Both the position numbers and the translations under genes were made by a program. 64,000 nucleotides of DNA, from the NCBI RefSeq assembly GCF_900113245.1, contig NZ_FOOQ01000001.1, positions 186,001-250,000 of the forward strand, in the 5' to 3' direction. The DNA is from Halopelagius inordinatus (GTDB taxonomy: Archaea > Halobacteriota > Halobacteria > Halobacteriales > Haloferacaceae). Every line of letters begins with the position of its first letter. Within the stretch, counting starts at the first letter, position 1. The notes beneath the pieces are model-generated. The model searched no databases. It saw only the letters and a program-made list of their open reading frames with translations, and had not been told where the DNA came from. Below, in pieces: positions 26,449 through 35,589 of the stretch.

Positions 26449-27750
26449 GTGAGCGTTCGGATTCGAAGTCAGATCTCGGTGGTACGGTCGGTGTTCGAAA
26501 CCGTCCAAGACCGCGAGGTGACGTTCCTCGCGGCGAGCATCTCCTACTACACGCTCGTTTCGCTCGTCCCGCTTTTGACCCTCGGCATCGTCGTCGCGAC
26601 GTACGTCGGGGGAGACGAACTCCAAGCGCTGGTTCAGGGACTGGCCGGCGAGTATCTCCTCCCCGCCGGGTCGCAGGTGGTCACCCAGGCGTTGGGCGAC
26701 CCGTCCGGGCAGGGCGCGCTGTCTATCGTCAGTCTCGGCGTCACGACGTGGGGCGCTTTGAAGCTGTTTCGCGGGCTCGATATCGCTTTTTCGCGCATCT
26801 ACGGCTCCGACGCGGGCAACATACTCGACCAGATACGCGACGGCGGCGTCGCCCTCGTCGCCATCGGACTCGGAACGCTCGGCGTCGCCGCCGCCACGGC
26901 GATTATCGCCGCACTCGACGTTCCCGTCCTCGACCTGTTGAGTCCCCTCGTCCTCTTGGGACTGCTCTGCGTCTCGTTCTTCCCGCTTTACTACGTCTTT
27001 CCCGACGTCGGACTCACGCCGCGACAGGCGGTTCCGGGGACCGTCTTCGCCGCCGTCGGCTGGTCCGTCCTCGGCATCGGGTTCGGTCTGTACGCGTCCG
27101 TCGCGGGAGCGTCCGTCGCCGGGGCGCTCGGCGCCATCTTGCTTCTCATGACGTGGTTCTACTTCTCCGGCATCCTCGTCCTCTTCGGCGCGGTGATAAA
27201 CGCCGTCCTCGCGGGCAAAGTCACGGGCGACGAGAAACCGAGCGACAGAAACGATATCGACCGGCAAGTACAACACGCCCGCGTTCGACGTGACGACAGA
27301 ACGATGAGTGTGGACGACGACGAACGCGCAGAAACCACCGAGGGCGACCGTCGAGACGACGTCGACCCGCGCGGGGCGCCCGACATCGAACAGCTCGAAC
27401 GCCAGATAGAGGAGCTCCGTTCGGACCTCGACGGATTCGAAGACGACGTCGACGCTCGGACGGTGAAGAAGCCCGAACTGGAGTCCGAGTTGAAACGCTA
27501 CGTCAGAAGCCGTCTCCGACGGGGGAAAGCCCGCGGGTGGGGACCGTATCTCGTCCTCCTCTACGGGACGGTGACGACCATCGCGGCCTTCGCGTTCCTG
27601 CAGGACGACCTGCTTTCGGTGGCCGCCATGCTCATCATCTACCTCTCGACGCTCGGGCTGTACGTCCTGTTCGTCGTCTTCGGCGTCGGCCTCAACGCCG
27701 TCGGATTCCCCGGCCGCCTCGTCGATTGGGTCCGCGACAAGCGCGCCTGA
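26449..27750 (+). CDS. YihY/BrkB-family membrane protein with extra C-terminal domain
   Basis: 433-residue membrane protein. The first 270 residues are a YihY/virulence-factor BrkB domain with six hydrophobic segments and the family motifs TFLAASISYYTLVSLVPL and FPDVGLTPRQAVPGTV. Then comes an acidic linker with a predicted coiled coil (IEQLERQIEELRSDLDGF, about 312-330) and a C-terminal part with two further membrane helices (about 370-420). The extension is unusual against the roughly 280-residue bacterial proteins. GTG 26449 chosen because a TTTCTT box lies about 30 bases upstream; GTG 26425 is the alternative. Function unproven. Confidence 0.85.
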   Translation: MSVRIRSQISVVRSVFETVQDREVTFLAASISYYTLVSLVPLLTLGIVVATYVGGDELQALVQGLAGEYLLPAGSQVVTQALGDPSGQGALSIVSLGVTTWGALKLFRGLDIAFSRIYGSDAGNILDQIRDGGVALVAIGLGTLGVAAATAIIAALDVPVLDLLSPLVLLGLLCVSFFPLYYVFPDVGLTPRQAVPGTVFAAVGWSVLGIGFGLYASVAGASVAGALGAILLLMTWFYFSGILVLFGAVINAVLAGKVTGDEKPSDRNDIDRQVQHARVRRDDRTMSVDDDERAETTEGDRRDDVDPRGAPDIEQLERQIEELRSDLDGFEDDVDARTVKKPELESELKRYVRSRLRRGKARGWGPYLVLLYGTVTTIAAFAFLQDDLLSVAAMLIIYLSTLGLYVLFVVFGVGLNAVGFPGRLVDWVRDKRA

Positions 27751-27848
27751 CCGTCGAGGGCCGTTCGCGTGACGGACGCCACCCGACCGTCTCGGACTGA
27801 CGACGTTCTCCGGGACGCATATGTTCCTCGACCGACCACTGTAGAGCG

Positions 27849-28772
27849 ATGATTCGGACCCCTCCCTCGCAGGCTCCCTTCGGCGCGTCGCTTCCGGTCG
27901 CCGCGCGCGGCGTCGGCGAACTGGAGTTCGCGCGTTCGCTCCCGGAGGGACTCGTCTCGGCGTTCGGCCTCGTGACCGCCCTCGGAAACGCGTGGCTCTG
28001 TCTCGCGGCCGTCACCCTCGCGTACGTCGTCGGCGCGCGCTCGGGCCTCTCCCGGCGGGGAGCGGCGTTCGCGCTCGCACTCGGACTCGGTGCGCTCGGT
28101 CTCACGCTCGGGCTGAAACACGCCTTTGCGCTGCCCCGTCCGCCGCTCTCCGCCGAAGAGGGGTTCGGATTCCCGAGCGGTCACGCGCTCGGAACGACCG
28201 TATTCTGGGGCGGCGTCGTGCTCTTGACGCGGTACGGGACGCGACGGCGCAGACTCTCGGTCGCCGCCGCGGTGGTTCTTCTCGTCTCCGCTTCGCGCGT
28301 CGTCCTCGGCGTTCACTACCTCGTAGACGTCGTTGCGGGCGTCGGTGTCGGCGTCGCCTTCCTCGCGGCGATGACCCGCCTGTCGGAGCGACACGGCGAG
28401 GGTCAGACGGAGCCGTTTTTCGACCCGACGCGGTCGGCGGTGACGGTCGCCTTCGTCGTTGCGTTCGCTCTCGTCGCCGCCGCCCTCTCCGTCGCCCCGG
28501 CCGAGAGCGAACTCCTCCTCGGGGCGGGGACGGCCGCCGGCGCGGCGGCGGCGTGGCACTCTCTCGGTCACCGCGCGGACGCGACGGATTTGCGGCGTTC
28601 GTCCTCGCCCGTGGTCGTCTGCGGCGTCGGCGTTCCGCTGGCTCTCGGGTCGATGGTCGCCGTCGCGGAACTGTCGTCCGCCGCGGGCTTCGTCGTCGCC
28701 GTCGGCGCAGTCGGCGGTGCCGGACTCCTCGCACTGCCGTTTACGGTCGCTCGGCTCTCGATGCGGCGGTAA
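27849..28772 (+). CDS. PAP2-family membrane phosphatase
   Basis: 307-residue integral membrane protein of the type 2 phosphatidic acid phosphatase family. The three active-site motifs are intact: KHAFALPRP (about residue 95), PSGH (about 110) and SRVVLGVHYLVD (about 150-161). Eight or more hydrophobic segments; the last 110 residues are an extra membrane domain. Likely dephosphorylates a lipid phosphate such as a polyprenyl phosphate at the membrane. Convergent with glnA. Confidence 0.88.
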   Translation: MIRTPPSQAPFGASLPVAARGVGELEFARSLPEGLVSAFGLVTALGNAWLCLAAVTLAYVVGARSGLSRRGAAFALALGLGALGLTLGLKHAFALPRPPLSAEEGFGFPSGHALGTTVFWGGVVLLTRYGTRRRRLSVAAAVVLLVSASRVVLGVHYLVDVVAGVGVGVAFLAAMTRLSERHGEGQTEPFFDPTRSAVTVAFVVAFALVAAALSVAPAESELLLGAGTAAGAAAAWHSLGHRADATDLRRSSSPVVVCGVGVPLALGSMVAVAELSSAAGFVVAVGAVGGAGLLALPFTVARLSMRR

Positions 28773-28805
28773 AGAGAAGACAGAGAGGAGATCGACTCCG
28801 ACCGC

Positions 28806-30185
28806 TCAGAACGTCTCGAGGTAGCGGTCGAGTTCCCAGTCGCTGACGTCGACGCGGAACTCGTCGTACTCTTGGGTCTTCGCTTCGACGAACTTCTCGT
28901 AGACGTGTTCGCCGAGTGCGTCTTGGACGACTTCGTCCTCTTGTAGCGCGTCGAGTGCCTCGCCGAGGTTCGACGGTAGCGTCTCGATGCCGTACTCTTC
29001 GCGCTTCTGTTCGTCGAACTCGTAGATGTTCTCGCGCACCGGGTCGTCCGCTTCGAGGCCGCGTTCGATGCCGTCGAGGCCGGCGTGAATCAACGCGGCG
29101 AACGCGAGGTACGGGTTACAGGAGGGGTCGGGGAAGCGAGCCTCGATTCGGCTGGCGGCCGGGACGCGCGCGGCCGGCTTGCGGATGAGCGCAGAGCGGT
29201 TGCGGTCGGACCACGCGACGTAGACGGGAGCCTCGTAGCCGGGGACGAGACGTTTGTAGGAGTTCACCGTCGGGTTCGAGACGGCGGTGATGGCGGGCGC
29301 GTGGTCGAGGATGCCCGCGAGGAACTGCTTTGCCGTCTCCGAGAGGTCGAACTCGTCGTCGCCGTCGTGGAACGCGTTCTCGCCGTCCTCGGTGAAAAGA
29401 GAGAGATGCGTGTGCATGCCGGAGCCGTTGATCTTCGAGATGGGTTTCGGCATGAACGTCGCGTGCAGGTCGTGTTGCGCGGCGATGGCGCGCACGACGG
29501 TGCGGAACGTTCCGACGTTGTCGGCCGTCGTGAGGGCGTCGTCGTACTCGAAGTTGATTTCGTGTTGGCCCTCGGCGACTTCGTGGTGGCTGGCCTCTAT
29601 CTCGAAGTCCATGTTCTCGAGGCCGTAGATGATGTCGCGGCGGACGTCCGAGGCGAGGTCCTTCGGCGCGAGGTCGAAGTAGCCGCCGACGTCGTTCGTC
29701 TTCGTCGTCGCGCGACCCTCTTCGTCCTCCTCGAACAGGAAGAACTCGGGTTCGGGCGCGGCGTTTATCTCGTAGCCCATCTCCTCGGCGCGCGCGATGG
29801 CCTGCTTGAGGATGTACCGCGGGTCACCCTCGAACGGTTCGCCCGTGGACGTGTTGATGACGTCGCAGATGAGGCGCGCGGACCGCCCGTCGCGCCACGG
29901 GAGGACGGCGAACGTCTCGGGGTCGGGCTTGAGACGCATGTCGGACTCTTGGATGCGCACGAAGCCCTCGATGCTCGACCCGTCGAAGTAGATGCCCTCG
30001 GTGAACGCCTTCTCGGCCTGCGTGGCCGGGACGGCGACGTTTTTCACCGTTCCGAGGATGTCGGTGAACTGAAGGCGGAGGAAGTCGACGTCGTTCTCTT
30101 CTATCTCGTCGATTACGTCCTGGGCCGCAGAACTCAACCCGCCGTCGGGCGCTACCTCGTCGTTTGTGGTGTTTTCGTCCGTCAT
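28806..30185 (-). CDS. glnA: Glutamine synthetase
   Basis: 459-residue type I glutamine synthetase, the ammonium-assimilating enzyme. Seen: the N-terminal [10 protein letters not shown] region, the [10 protein letters not shown] loop (about residue 66-75), the EPEFFLFE metal-site strand, [10 protein letters not shown] and [11 protein letters not shown] near the ammonium/ATP sites, and [18 protein letters not shown]. Start taken at ATG 30185; a GTG four codons upstream is possible. Divergent from an Lrp-type regulator, with which it shares a 127-base promoter region. Confidence 0.97.
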   Translation of the reverse strand: MTDENTTNDEVAPDGGLSSAAQDVIDEIEENDVDFLRLQFTDILGTVKNVAVPATQAEKAFTEGIYFDGSSIEGFVRIQESDMRLKPDPETFAVLPWRDGRSARLICDVINTSTGEPFEGDPRYILKQAIARAEEMGYEINAAPEPEFFLFEEDEEGRATTKTNDVGGYFDLAPKDLASDVRRDIIYGLENMDFEIEASHHEVAEGQHEINFEYDDALTTADNVGTFRTVVRAIAAQHDLHATFMPKPISKINGSGMHTHLSLFTEDGENAFHDGDDEFDLSETAKQFLAGILDHAPAITAVSNPTVNSYKRLVPGYEAPVYVAWSDRNRSALIRKPAARVPAASRIEARFPDPSCNPYLAFAALIHAGLDGIERGLEADDPVRENIYEFDEQKREEYGIETLPSNLGEALDALQEDEVVQDALGEHVYEKFVEAKTQEYDEFRVDVSDWELDRYLETF

Positions 30186-30217
30186 GTTCCTGGACACTCT
30201 GAGTCGTGTACTTCCCG

Positions 30218-30223
30218 TATAAA
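30218..30223 (-). promoter_or_regulatory. TATA box of glnA (TTTATA on minus strand)
   Basis: TATAAA on the + strand, 33-38 bases from ATG 30185, giving a predicted leader of a few bases. Confidence 0.7.
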
Positions 30224-30260
30224 GACGTTATCGCTTACCGCAATTCCCCCGTCCCGGTGA

Positions 30261-30286
30261 TAGAATTGGATATTCGTAAAATTCTA
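30261..30286. promoter_or_regulatory. Operator-like dyad in the glnA/lrp promoter region
   Basis: TAGAATT at 30261-30267 and AATTCTA at 30280-30286 form a perfect 7-bp inverted repeat with a 12-base AT-rich spacer; arm centres are 19 bases apart, about two helical turns. The right arm overlaps the likely TATA region (TTCTAATG) of the lrp gene. Lrp/AsnC dimers bind such AT-rich dyads, so autoregulation and control of glnA are plausible. Confidence 0.6.
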
Positions 30287-30312
30287 ATGCCCCGGACGAG
30301 TGGGTCGGTGTA

Positions 30313-30780
30313 ATGACGTACGAAAACCTCGATGCGAAACTCATCAATGCACTGCTCGGCGACGGCCGCGCGAGTCTCCGAAGCCTCGCCGAGGAACTGG
30401 ACGTCTCGGTTACCACCGTCTCGAATCACCTCCGCGACCTCGAAGACGAGGGCGTCATAGAGGGGTACACCCCCCGGGTGAACTACGACGCACTCGGTTA
30501 CGACGTCACCGCGGTCATCCAACTCAAAGTCGAGGGAAGCGCGCTTCCCGACATCACCGACCGTCTCCGAGAGCAAAAACAGATGGTCTCGGTGTACGAG
30601 GTCACGGGCGATTACGACGTCATCGCCATCGGGAAGTTCCGCGACACCGACGGCATGAACCGGCAGATAAAGGAACTGCTGACCGACGTGGATATCCGCG
30701 AATCCAACACCAGCGTCGTCCTCAACGCCGTCGTGGAGAACCAGCAGTTCGACCTCGACTTGGACGTCGACCAAGCGTAA
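30313..30780 (+). CDS. lrp: Lrp/AsnC-family transcription regulator
   Basis: 155 residues: an N-terminal winged HTH ([27 protein letters not shown], about 22-48) and a C-terminal RAM effector domain ([20 protein letters not shown], about 95-114). Such proteins form dimers and octamers and sense amino acids, often glutamine. Divergent position beside glnA points to control of nitrogen assimilation, as established for related haloarchaeal Lrp proteins. A dyad lies over its likely TATA box. Confidence 0.93.
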   Translation: MTYENLDAKLINALLGDGRASLRSLAEELDVSVTTVSNHLRDLEDEGVIEGYTPRVNYDALGYDVTAVIQLKVEGSALPDITDRLREQKQMVSVYEVTGDYDVIAIGKFRDTDGMNRQIKELLTDVDIRESNTSVVLNAVVENQQFDLDLDVDQA

Positions 30781-30825
30781 TTTTCCCGTCCCCCACTTTT
30801 TCTGAGCCGAGACCGAACGACCCGC

Positions 30826-30978
30826 CTAGACCAGTCGCTCGGTGACGTTCTCCATGTCGGTCCGACAGTACGGACACCGATAGCGCGTGTCGAACCCGGT
30901 CGATTGGGTCACCGTCTTGGCTTCTAGTTCGTGCATCCCCACGTCCCGTCCGCACCCCGTACAGTTCACCTTCGGCAT
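30826..30978 (-). CDS. Small CPxCG-type zinc-finger protein
   Basis: 50 residues, MPKVNCTGCGRDVG... with two C-x2-C pairs (CTGC at 6-9 and CPYC at 34-37), the pattern of haloarchaeal micro zinc-finger proteins. It folds around one zinc; functions are mostly unknown, some affect biofilm or stress in relatives. TTTATT box 27-32 bases upstream of ATG 30978 implies a leaderless transcript and confirms this short frame. Confidence 0.85.
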   Translation of the reverse strand: MPKVNCTGCGRDVGMHELEAKTVTQSTGFDTRYRCPYCRTDMENVTERLV

Positions 30979-31004
30979 ATGAGTCTGTTTTTCTGATACA
31001 TCCA

Positions 31005-31010
31005 AATAAA
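31005..31010 (-). promoter_or_regulatory. TATA box (TTTATT on minus strand)
   Basis: AATAAA on the + strand, 27-32 bases upstream of ATG 30978 of the small zinc-finger gene. Confidence 0.7.
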
Positions 31011-31142
31011 TGGTTTGGACCGCTCGGATAGCCGAAGAAGGGCGTCTCAATTCGGTACGCCGTCTCGTCTCCGCTCTACCGAGGCGTTAGTGTGTTCAGT
31101 TTGAAACGTCGGCGTCTCGGCGTTCGGCACCGCACCAGACTC

Positions 31143-32225
31143 TCAGAAGTCGTCTTCGAACACGAACGTCCCGTCGCGTTGGACGACTTCGCCGTCCACC
31201 TCGATGACCGAGTCTTCGGACATGTCCACTATCATGTCGACGTGGTCCGCGCTCTCGTTGACTTCGTTCTCCTCGCCGACACACTCCTCGTACGCCGCGC
31301 CGACGGCCATGTGGACGGTGTCGCCCATCTTCTCGTCGAACAGCATGTTGTACGTGAACCGGTCGATGGCGCGGTTCATGCCGATGCCGAGTTCGCCGAG
31401 GTAGCGCGCGCCCTCGTCCGTCTCGAAGACGCCGTCGAGAACCTCCTCGTTGCGTGCGGCGCTGTACGATTCGACGCGTCCGTCCTCGAACCGGACGCGG
31501 ACGTCCTCTATCTCCCGCCCCTGCCGGTAGAGCGGCATATCGAAGTGCACTTCGCCCTCGACTGACTCTCTGACGGGCGCGGTGAACACCTCGCCGCCGG
31601 GCAGGTTCTTCTCGCCGTAGTCGTTGAGCGTCGAGTTGCCCGCGATGCTCATCGTCACGTCCGTCTCCTCGCCGGACTTGATTCGCACCTCGTCGGCGTC
31701 GTCGAGGATATCGACCATCTGCGATTGGTGTTCGCGCTGGGCGTCCCAGTCGAGACTGACGGCGTCCCAGACGAAGTTCTCGTAGCCGTCGGTGCTCATC
31801 CCCGCCAACTGCGCGCTTCCGGAGGCGGGGAACTGCGTGAGACACCACCGCTTCGACAGCCGTTCCCTGAGGGCGGGTTGTAGCGCCCGCCGGTACGCGG
31901 CGTTCGTCTCGGGGTCTACGTCCGACTGCTCCGTCGCGTTCACGTCTCCGCGGACGGCGATGTACGCGTCCATCTCCTCGTAGAGGGCGAGTAGGTGACC
32001 CGGCGTCTCGAACTCCTCCTCGCGGTTCTTCAGGACGGCGCGAGTGGCGCGGGAACTGCTGTTGAGATAGACGGGGTTCGCGCCGCGTTCCGCGCACGCC
32101 TCGTGGAGAGCGACGGCCAACTCCTCGGCGACGGCGGGGGCGCTTATCACTACGTCGTCGCCGGACTGGACGTCGGCGGAGTGGTCCGCGATGATCTGTG
32201 CGTGTTCGCGTATGCGCGGGTCCAT
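31143..32225 (-). CDS. M29-family aminopeptidase
   Basis: 360-residue metallo-aminopeptidase of the thermophilic M29 class. Metal ligands expected in this family are recognisable: Glu in GGEVFTAP (about residue 237), Glu/Gly in LGELGIGMN (about 300), His in KMGDTVHMAVG (about 325) and Asp in HVDMIVDM near the C terminus. Cytosolic; removes N-terminal residues from peptides. ATG 32225 (MDPRIREHAQ) fits family starts. Single-gene unit. Confidence 0.9.
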   Translation of the reverse strand: MDPRIREHAQIIADHSADVQSGDDVVISAPAVAEELAVALHEACAERGANPVYLNSSSRATRAVLKNREEEFETPGHLLALYEEMDAYIAVRGDVNATEQSDVDPETNAAYRRALQPALRERLSKRWCLTQFPASGSAQLAGMSTDGYENFVWDAVSLDWDAQREHQSQMVDILDDADEVRIKSGEETDVTMSIAGNSTLNDYGEKNLPGGEVFTAPVRESVEGEVHFDMPLYRQGREIEDVRVRFEDGRVESYSAARNEEVLDGVFETDEGARYLGELGIGMNRAIDRFTYNMLFDEKMGDTVHMAVGAAYEECVGEENEVNESADHVDMIVDMSEDSVIEVDGEVVQRDGTFVFEDDF

Positions 32226-32338
32226 GTCATCTCTCACTCTCGTCGCGTTCAAACCCCTTTCGCACCGCCGACGCTCCGCACCGTCGCCCGCGTAACGCTC
32301 TCGAACGACGGTTCCGAGAATCCGAGAATCGCTACCCG

Positions 32339-32345
32339 TTTATAA
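32339..32345 (+). promoter_or_regulatory. TATA box for the DoxX gene (TTTATAA)
   Basis: TTTATAA 41-47 bases before ATG 32386, farther than in neighbouring genes. Predicts transcription from about 32369 and a leader of about 17 bases. Confidence 0.7.
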
Positions 32346-32372
32346 CTTCATCCCGGCCAGACCTGTAGATGT

Positions 32373-32379
32373 GAGGTGA
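32373..32379 (+). promoter_or_regulatory. Shine-Dalgarno sequence (GAGGTGA)
   Basis: GAGGTGAGG begins 13 bases before ATG 32386 inside the predicted leader. It is a rare leadered, SD-led gene in a window of mainly leaderless ones. Confidence 0.6.
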
Positions 32380-32385
32380 GGAACG

Positions 32386-32919
32386 ATGGCCACTACACAA
32401 CACACCGACGCGGGAATCGACCTCTCGAACGCCCTCGACTTCGAACTCGGTGGAACGCTCGCGGGCTACTGGACCGCCGTACTTCGCATCGTCGTCGGGT
32501 ACTGGTTCCTCCACTCCGGCGTGGGCAAACTCATGGCGCCCGAGGCGTTCGACGCCTCGGGGTGGATGCTCAACGCCACCGCGAGTCCCATCCACGGCTT
32601 TCTGGTGTGGGCCGCCCAGACGCCGTGGCTCCTCGAATTCACGAACGTCATGGTCCCCATCGGTGAGGCGCTCATCGGTCTGGGATTGGTCGTGGGCGCA
32701 CTCGTCCGGTTAGCCTCGTTCTTCGGGGCGTTCCTGATGGTATTCTTCTACCTCGGGAACGCGGACTGGGCGCACGGACTGGTCAACGGCGACCTGATGG
32801 GGCTACTGCTGTTCGTGACTCTCGGCGTCCTCGGCGCGGGCCGCGTCCTCGGCCTCGACGCCCTCCTCGAACAGACCCGCTTCGGGAAGACCCGACTCGC
32901 GAAGTACCTCCTCGGCTGA
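32386..32919 (+). CDS. DoxX-family membrane protein
   Basis: 177 residues with four hydrophobic segments; motifs YWFLHSGVGKLMAP (about 43-56) and VPIGEALIGLGLVVGA (about 90-105) mark the DoxX/DoxD family, which includes the small subunit of thiosulfate:quinone oxidoreductase and many quinone-linked or stress proteins. Role here unknown. Long N-terminal polar tail of 27 residues. Leadered gene with its own promoter and SD. Confidence 0.88.
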   Translation: MATTQHTDAGIDLSNALDFELGGTLAGYWTAVLRIVVGYWFLHSGVGKLMAPEAFDASGWMLNATASPIHGFLVWAAQTPWLLEFTNVMVPIGEALIGLGLVVGALVRLASFFGAFLMVFFYLGNADWAHGLVNGDLMGLLLFVTLGVLGAGRVLGLDALLEQTRFGKTRLAKYLLG

Positions 32920-33001
32920 GGACGTGCTTCGACTGACCACCCGAAGCGCCCGAACCGCCGCGACCACCGGCTATTTCCTCGCCCGTTCGAATTGGTGAGC
33001 T

Positions 33002-34036
33002 ATGCCCATCGACCTTCGAAGCGACACGGTGACGCTGCCGAGCGACGAGATGCGGGCGGCGGCCCGCGACGCACCCGTCGGCGACGACGTCTACGGCGGC
33101 GACCCGACGGTGAACGAACTGGAATCGCGGGCCGCGGACGCCGTCGCCACGGAAGACGCTCTCTACGTCCCCTCCGGGACGATGGGGAACCAGATTGCCG
33201 CGCGCGTCCACACCGACCGCGGACAGGAGATTCTCGTAGAGCGGGAGTCTCACGTCTATCGGTGGGAACTCGGCGGTCTGGCGCAACTGTCGAGTCTGCA
33301 GGTCCGAACGTTCGAGGCGGGCGAGAGAGCGGTTCCGACGCCCGAACAGGTACGAGACGGCTACGTCGAAGAGAGTCTCCACCGGCCGGGGACGGGGCTC
33401 GTCTCCCTCGAAAACACGCACAACGCCCGCGGCGGCGTCGCCGTCCCGCCAGAAGATATCGACGCCGCGGCCGAGGCGGCCCACGAACTCGGCGTCCCCG
33501 TCCACCTCGACGGCGCGCGCGTGTTCAACGCCTGCGTCGCCCTCGACGTCGAACCCGCACGGATGGTTCGTGAGGTGGACTCCGTGATGTTCTGTCTCTC
33601 GAAGGGTCTCGGCGCGCCCGTCGGGTCGGTGCTCGCGGGCAGCGAGGAGTTCGTCGCGGAGGCCCGCCGCGTCAGGAAACTGCTCGGCGGCGGGATGCGA
33701 CAGGCCGGTATCGTCGCCGCGCCCGGCCTCCTCGCTCTCGACAACGTCGAACGACTCGCCGAGGACCACGAGAACGCCCGGCGTCTCGCCGCCGGAGTGA
33801 ACGATATCGAGGGACTCTCCGCGCCGACGCCGGACACCAACATCGTCCAAGTCTCCACGGACGAGACCGGACCGACCGCAGACGAGTTCGTCGCCGCCTG
33901 CGAGGAACGCGGCGTTCTCGGCGGCGCGCACGGCGAGTATCTGACGCGCTTCTGTACGAATCTCGACGTGAGTCGCGCGGACGTAGAGGAGGCGGTAGAC
34001 GGGATCCGAGAGGCGGCGAACGCGACGAACGCCTGA
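33002..34036 (+). CDS. ltaE: Low-specificity threonine aldolase
   Basis: 344-residue PLP enzyme that cleaves threonine to glycine and acetaldehyde. N terminus IDLRSDTVTLPSDEM, the ring-stacking His in ERESHVYRWE (about residue 84), Asp/Arg pair in HLDGARVFNA (about 168) and the PLP lysine in FCLSKGLGAPVGS (about 200) are intact. Length is normal. Convergent with, and 1 base from, the cation transporter gene. Confidence 0.92.
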   Translation: MPIDLRSDTVTLPSDEMRAAARDAPVGDDVYGGDPTVNELESRAADAVATEDALYVPSGTMGNQIAARVHTDRGQEILVERESHVYRWELGGLAQLSSLQVRTFEAGERAVPTPEQVRDGYVEESLHRPGTGLVSLENTHNARGGVAVPPEDIDAAAEAAHELGVPVHLDGARVFNACVALDVEPARMVREVDSVMFCLSKGLGAPVGSVLAGSEEFVAEARRVRKLLGGGMRQAGIVAAPGLLALDNVERLAEDHENARRLAAGVNDIEGLSAPTPDTNIVQVSTDETGPTADEFVAACEERGVLGGAHGEYLTRFCTNLDVSRADVEEAVDGIREAANATNA

Positions 34037-34037
34037 A

Positions 34038-34979
34038 CTACAGTTCCGGTTCGATGAAGACGTAGTTGACTCGGTCGTCTTCGGCCTTCAACTTCTCTTC
34101 TATCTCCGTTATGTCGGTCTCTAAGTCGCCGGTGACGAGTTCGGGGTCGAAGCTCACGTCCATGGTGACGAGGACGTCCTGCGGGCCGACGAAGACGGTG
34201 CTGAACGCGTCGATTTCGACGACGCCGGGGTGGTCGCGCACGATCCGTCGGAGGTCAGCTTCGTCCTCTTTGTGCAGGCTCTCGCCGAGGATGAGCCGTT
34301 TGTTCTCCCACGCCAGCGCGACGGCGAAGCCCATGAGGAGGATGCCGATTATCACCGCGCCCATCGCGTCGAAGATGTGGTTCCCGGTCAGTTGCGTGAG
34401 GGTGATGCCGACGAGTGCGATTATCGCCCCGCCGAGTGCGATTGCGTCTTCGGTGTACGCCGTCAGCGTCGTCACGTCGCTGGTCTTCCTGAACGCGTCG
34501 CGGAGGCCGTTCCACTCGTACTCGCGTATCTGCCGGTTGAGTTCGTCGGACGCCTTCTTGAACGCGTACGTCTCGAACCCGATGGCCCCGAGGAGGACGA
34601 CGACGTTCACGTACCACGCGGGGAACTCCATTCCGGCGAACGCGACGGGGGGGACGGTTCCGTGTCCGCCGTGGACGACGGCGTCGTAGCCGTGTTTCAG
34701 CGACTCCCACCCGGCGATGCCGAACAGAAGCACCGAGACGAGAAACGAGTAGAAGAACTGGGCTTTCCCGTAGCCGAACGGATGCGTCCGGTCGGCTTTC
34801 TGGTCGCTGTACTTGATGCCGACGAGGAGAAACACCTGATTCCCCGTGTCGGAGATGGAGTGGTACGTCTCGGACAGCATCGACGGACTCCCCGTGAGAA
34901 CGAAGCCGCCGAACTTCAACACCGCGATGGCGCCGTTGGCGATGAGCGCAGCGATTACGACGCCCGTACTTCCTGCCAT
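34038..34979 (-). CDS. Cation diffusion facilitator transporter
   Basis: 313-residue CDF antiporter exporting a divalent metal (Zn, Fe, Mn or Co) in exchange for protons. Six membrane helices in the first 220 residues; site A ligands appear as the H-x3-D of TYHSISDTGNQ (about residues 37-41) and an acidic pair in AYTEDAIALGG (about 170). A C-terminal cytosolic domain (ETDITEIEEKLKAED) follows. The acidic rather than His/Asp pair in helix 5 suggests Mn, Fe or Co rather than Zn. ATG 34979 with TTATTA at 35001-35006. Confidence 0.88.
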   Translation of the reverse strand: MAGSTGVVIAALIANGAIAVLKFGGFVLTGSPSMLSETYHSISDTGNQVFLLVGIKYSDQKADRTHPFGYGKAQFFYSFLVSVLLFGIAGWESLKHGYDAVVHGGHGTVPPVAFAGMEFPAWYVNVVVLLGAIGFETYAFKKASDELNRQIREYEWNGLRDAFRKTSDVTTLTAYTEDAIALGGAIIALVGITLTQLTGNHIFDAMGAVIIGILLMGFAVALAWENKRLILGESLHKEDEADLRRIVRDHPGVVEIDAFSTVFVGPQDVLVTMDVSFDPELVTGDLETDITEIEEKLKAEDDRVNYVFIEPEL

Positions 34980-35066
34980 AGTTTCTTCCTCTCCCGTCCG
35001 TAATAAGAGGGTTTTCCCCGCCGCGGGTCGCAAGGTTCCTCACGCTCGTCCACGTAGCCCGATTCG

Positions 35067-35588
35067 ATGCTCGTCGTGGTCTCCGACACGCACAGTACGG
35101 ACTCGCACCGCCTCTCCGGACGCACCGCAGACGCCGTCCGAGAGGCCGACGTCGTCGCCCACTCGGGCGATTTCATGCGCGAACCGGTTCTCGACGACTT
35201 CGTCGCCGAGACGGACCGGTTCTTCGGCGTCTTCGGCAACAACGACGACACGGCCATCCGAGAACGCCTGCCCGAGGCCCGGACGTTCGCGTACGGCGGT
35301 CTCACGTTCGCGATGACTCACACCCGCCGCGGCGGTCAGACGGCGCTTTCGCTGTTCGGGCGGGAACGCGGCGCGGACGTGGTTCTGTTCGGACACAGTC
35401 ACCGGCCGACGTTCGACGCCACCGGCGAGGTGACGCTTCTGAACCCGGGAAGCCACGCCCAACCGCGCGGCCACCGGGCGGCGCACGCGGAACTCGAGGC
35501 TCTCTCCGACGGCGGCGTCCGCGGCCGACTCGTCGAGGTGGGCGGCGGCGCGTTCGAGACATTCACGATACCGCCGACTGACGGCTAG
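35067..35588 (+). CDS. YfcE/MJ0936-type metallophosphoesterase
   Basis: 173-residue calcineurin-like phosphodiesterase. All metal motifs are present: SDTH (6-9), SGDF (about 33), GNND (about 57), the MTH (about 84) and GHSH (about 110). Such proteins hydrolyse phosphodiesters such as cyclic nucleotides or bis-pNPP with Mn or Ni. Cytosolic. Its 3' end runs directly into the foldable noncoding region 35590-35850. Confidence 0.92.
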   Translation: MLVVVSDTHSTDSHRLSGRTADAVREADVVAHSGDFMREPVLDDFVAETDRFFGVFGNNDDTAIRERLPEARTFAYGGLTFAMTHTRRGGQTALSLFGRERGADVVLFGHSHRPTFDATGEVTLLNPGSHAQPRGHRAAHAELEALSDGGVRGRLVEVGGGAFETFTIPPTDG

Positions 35589-35589
35589 T

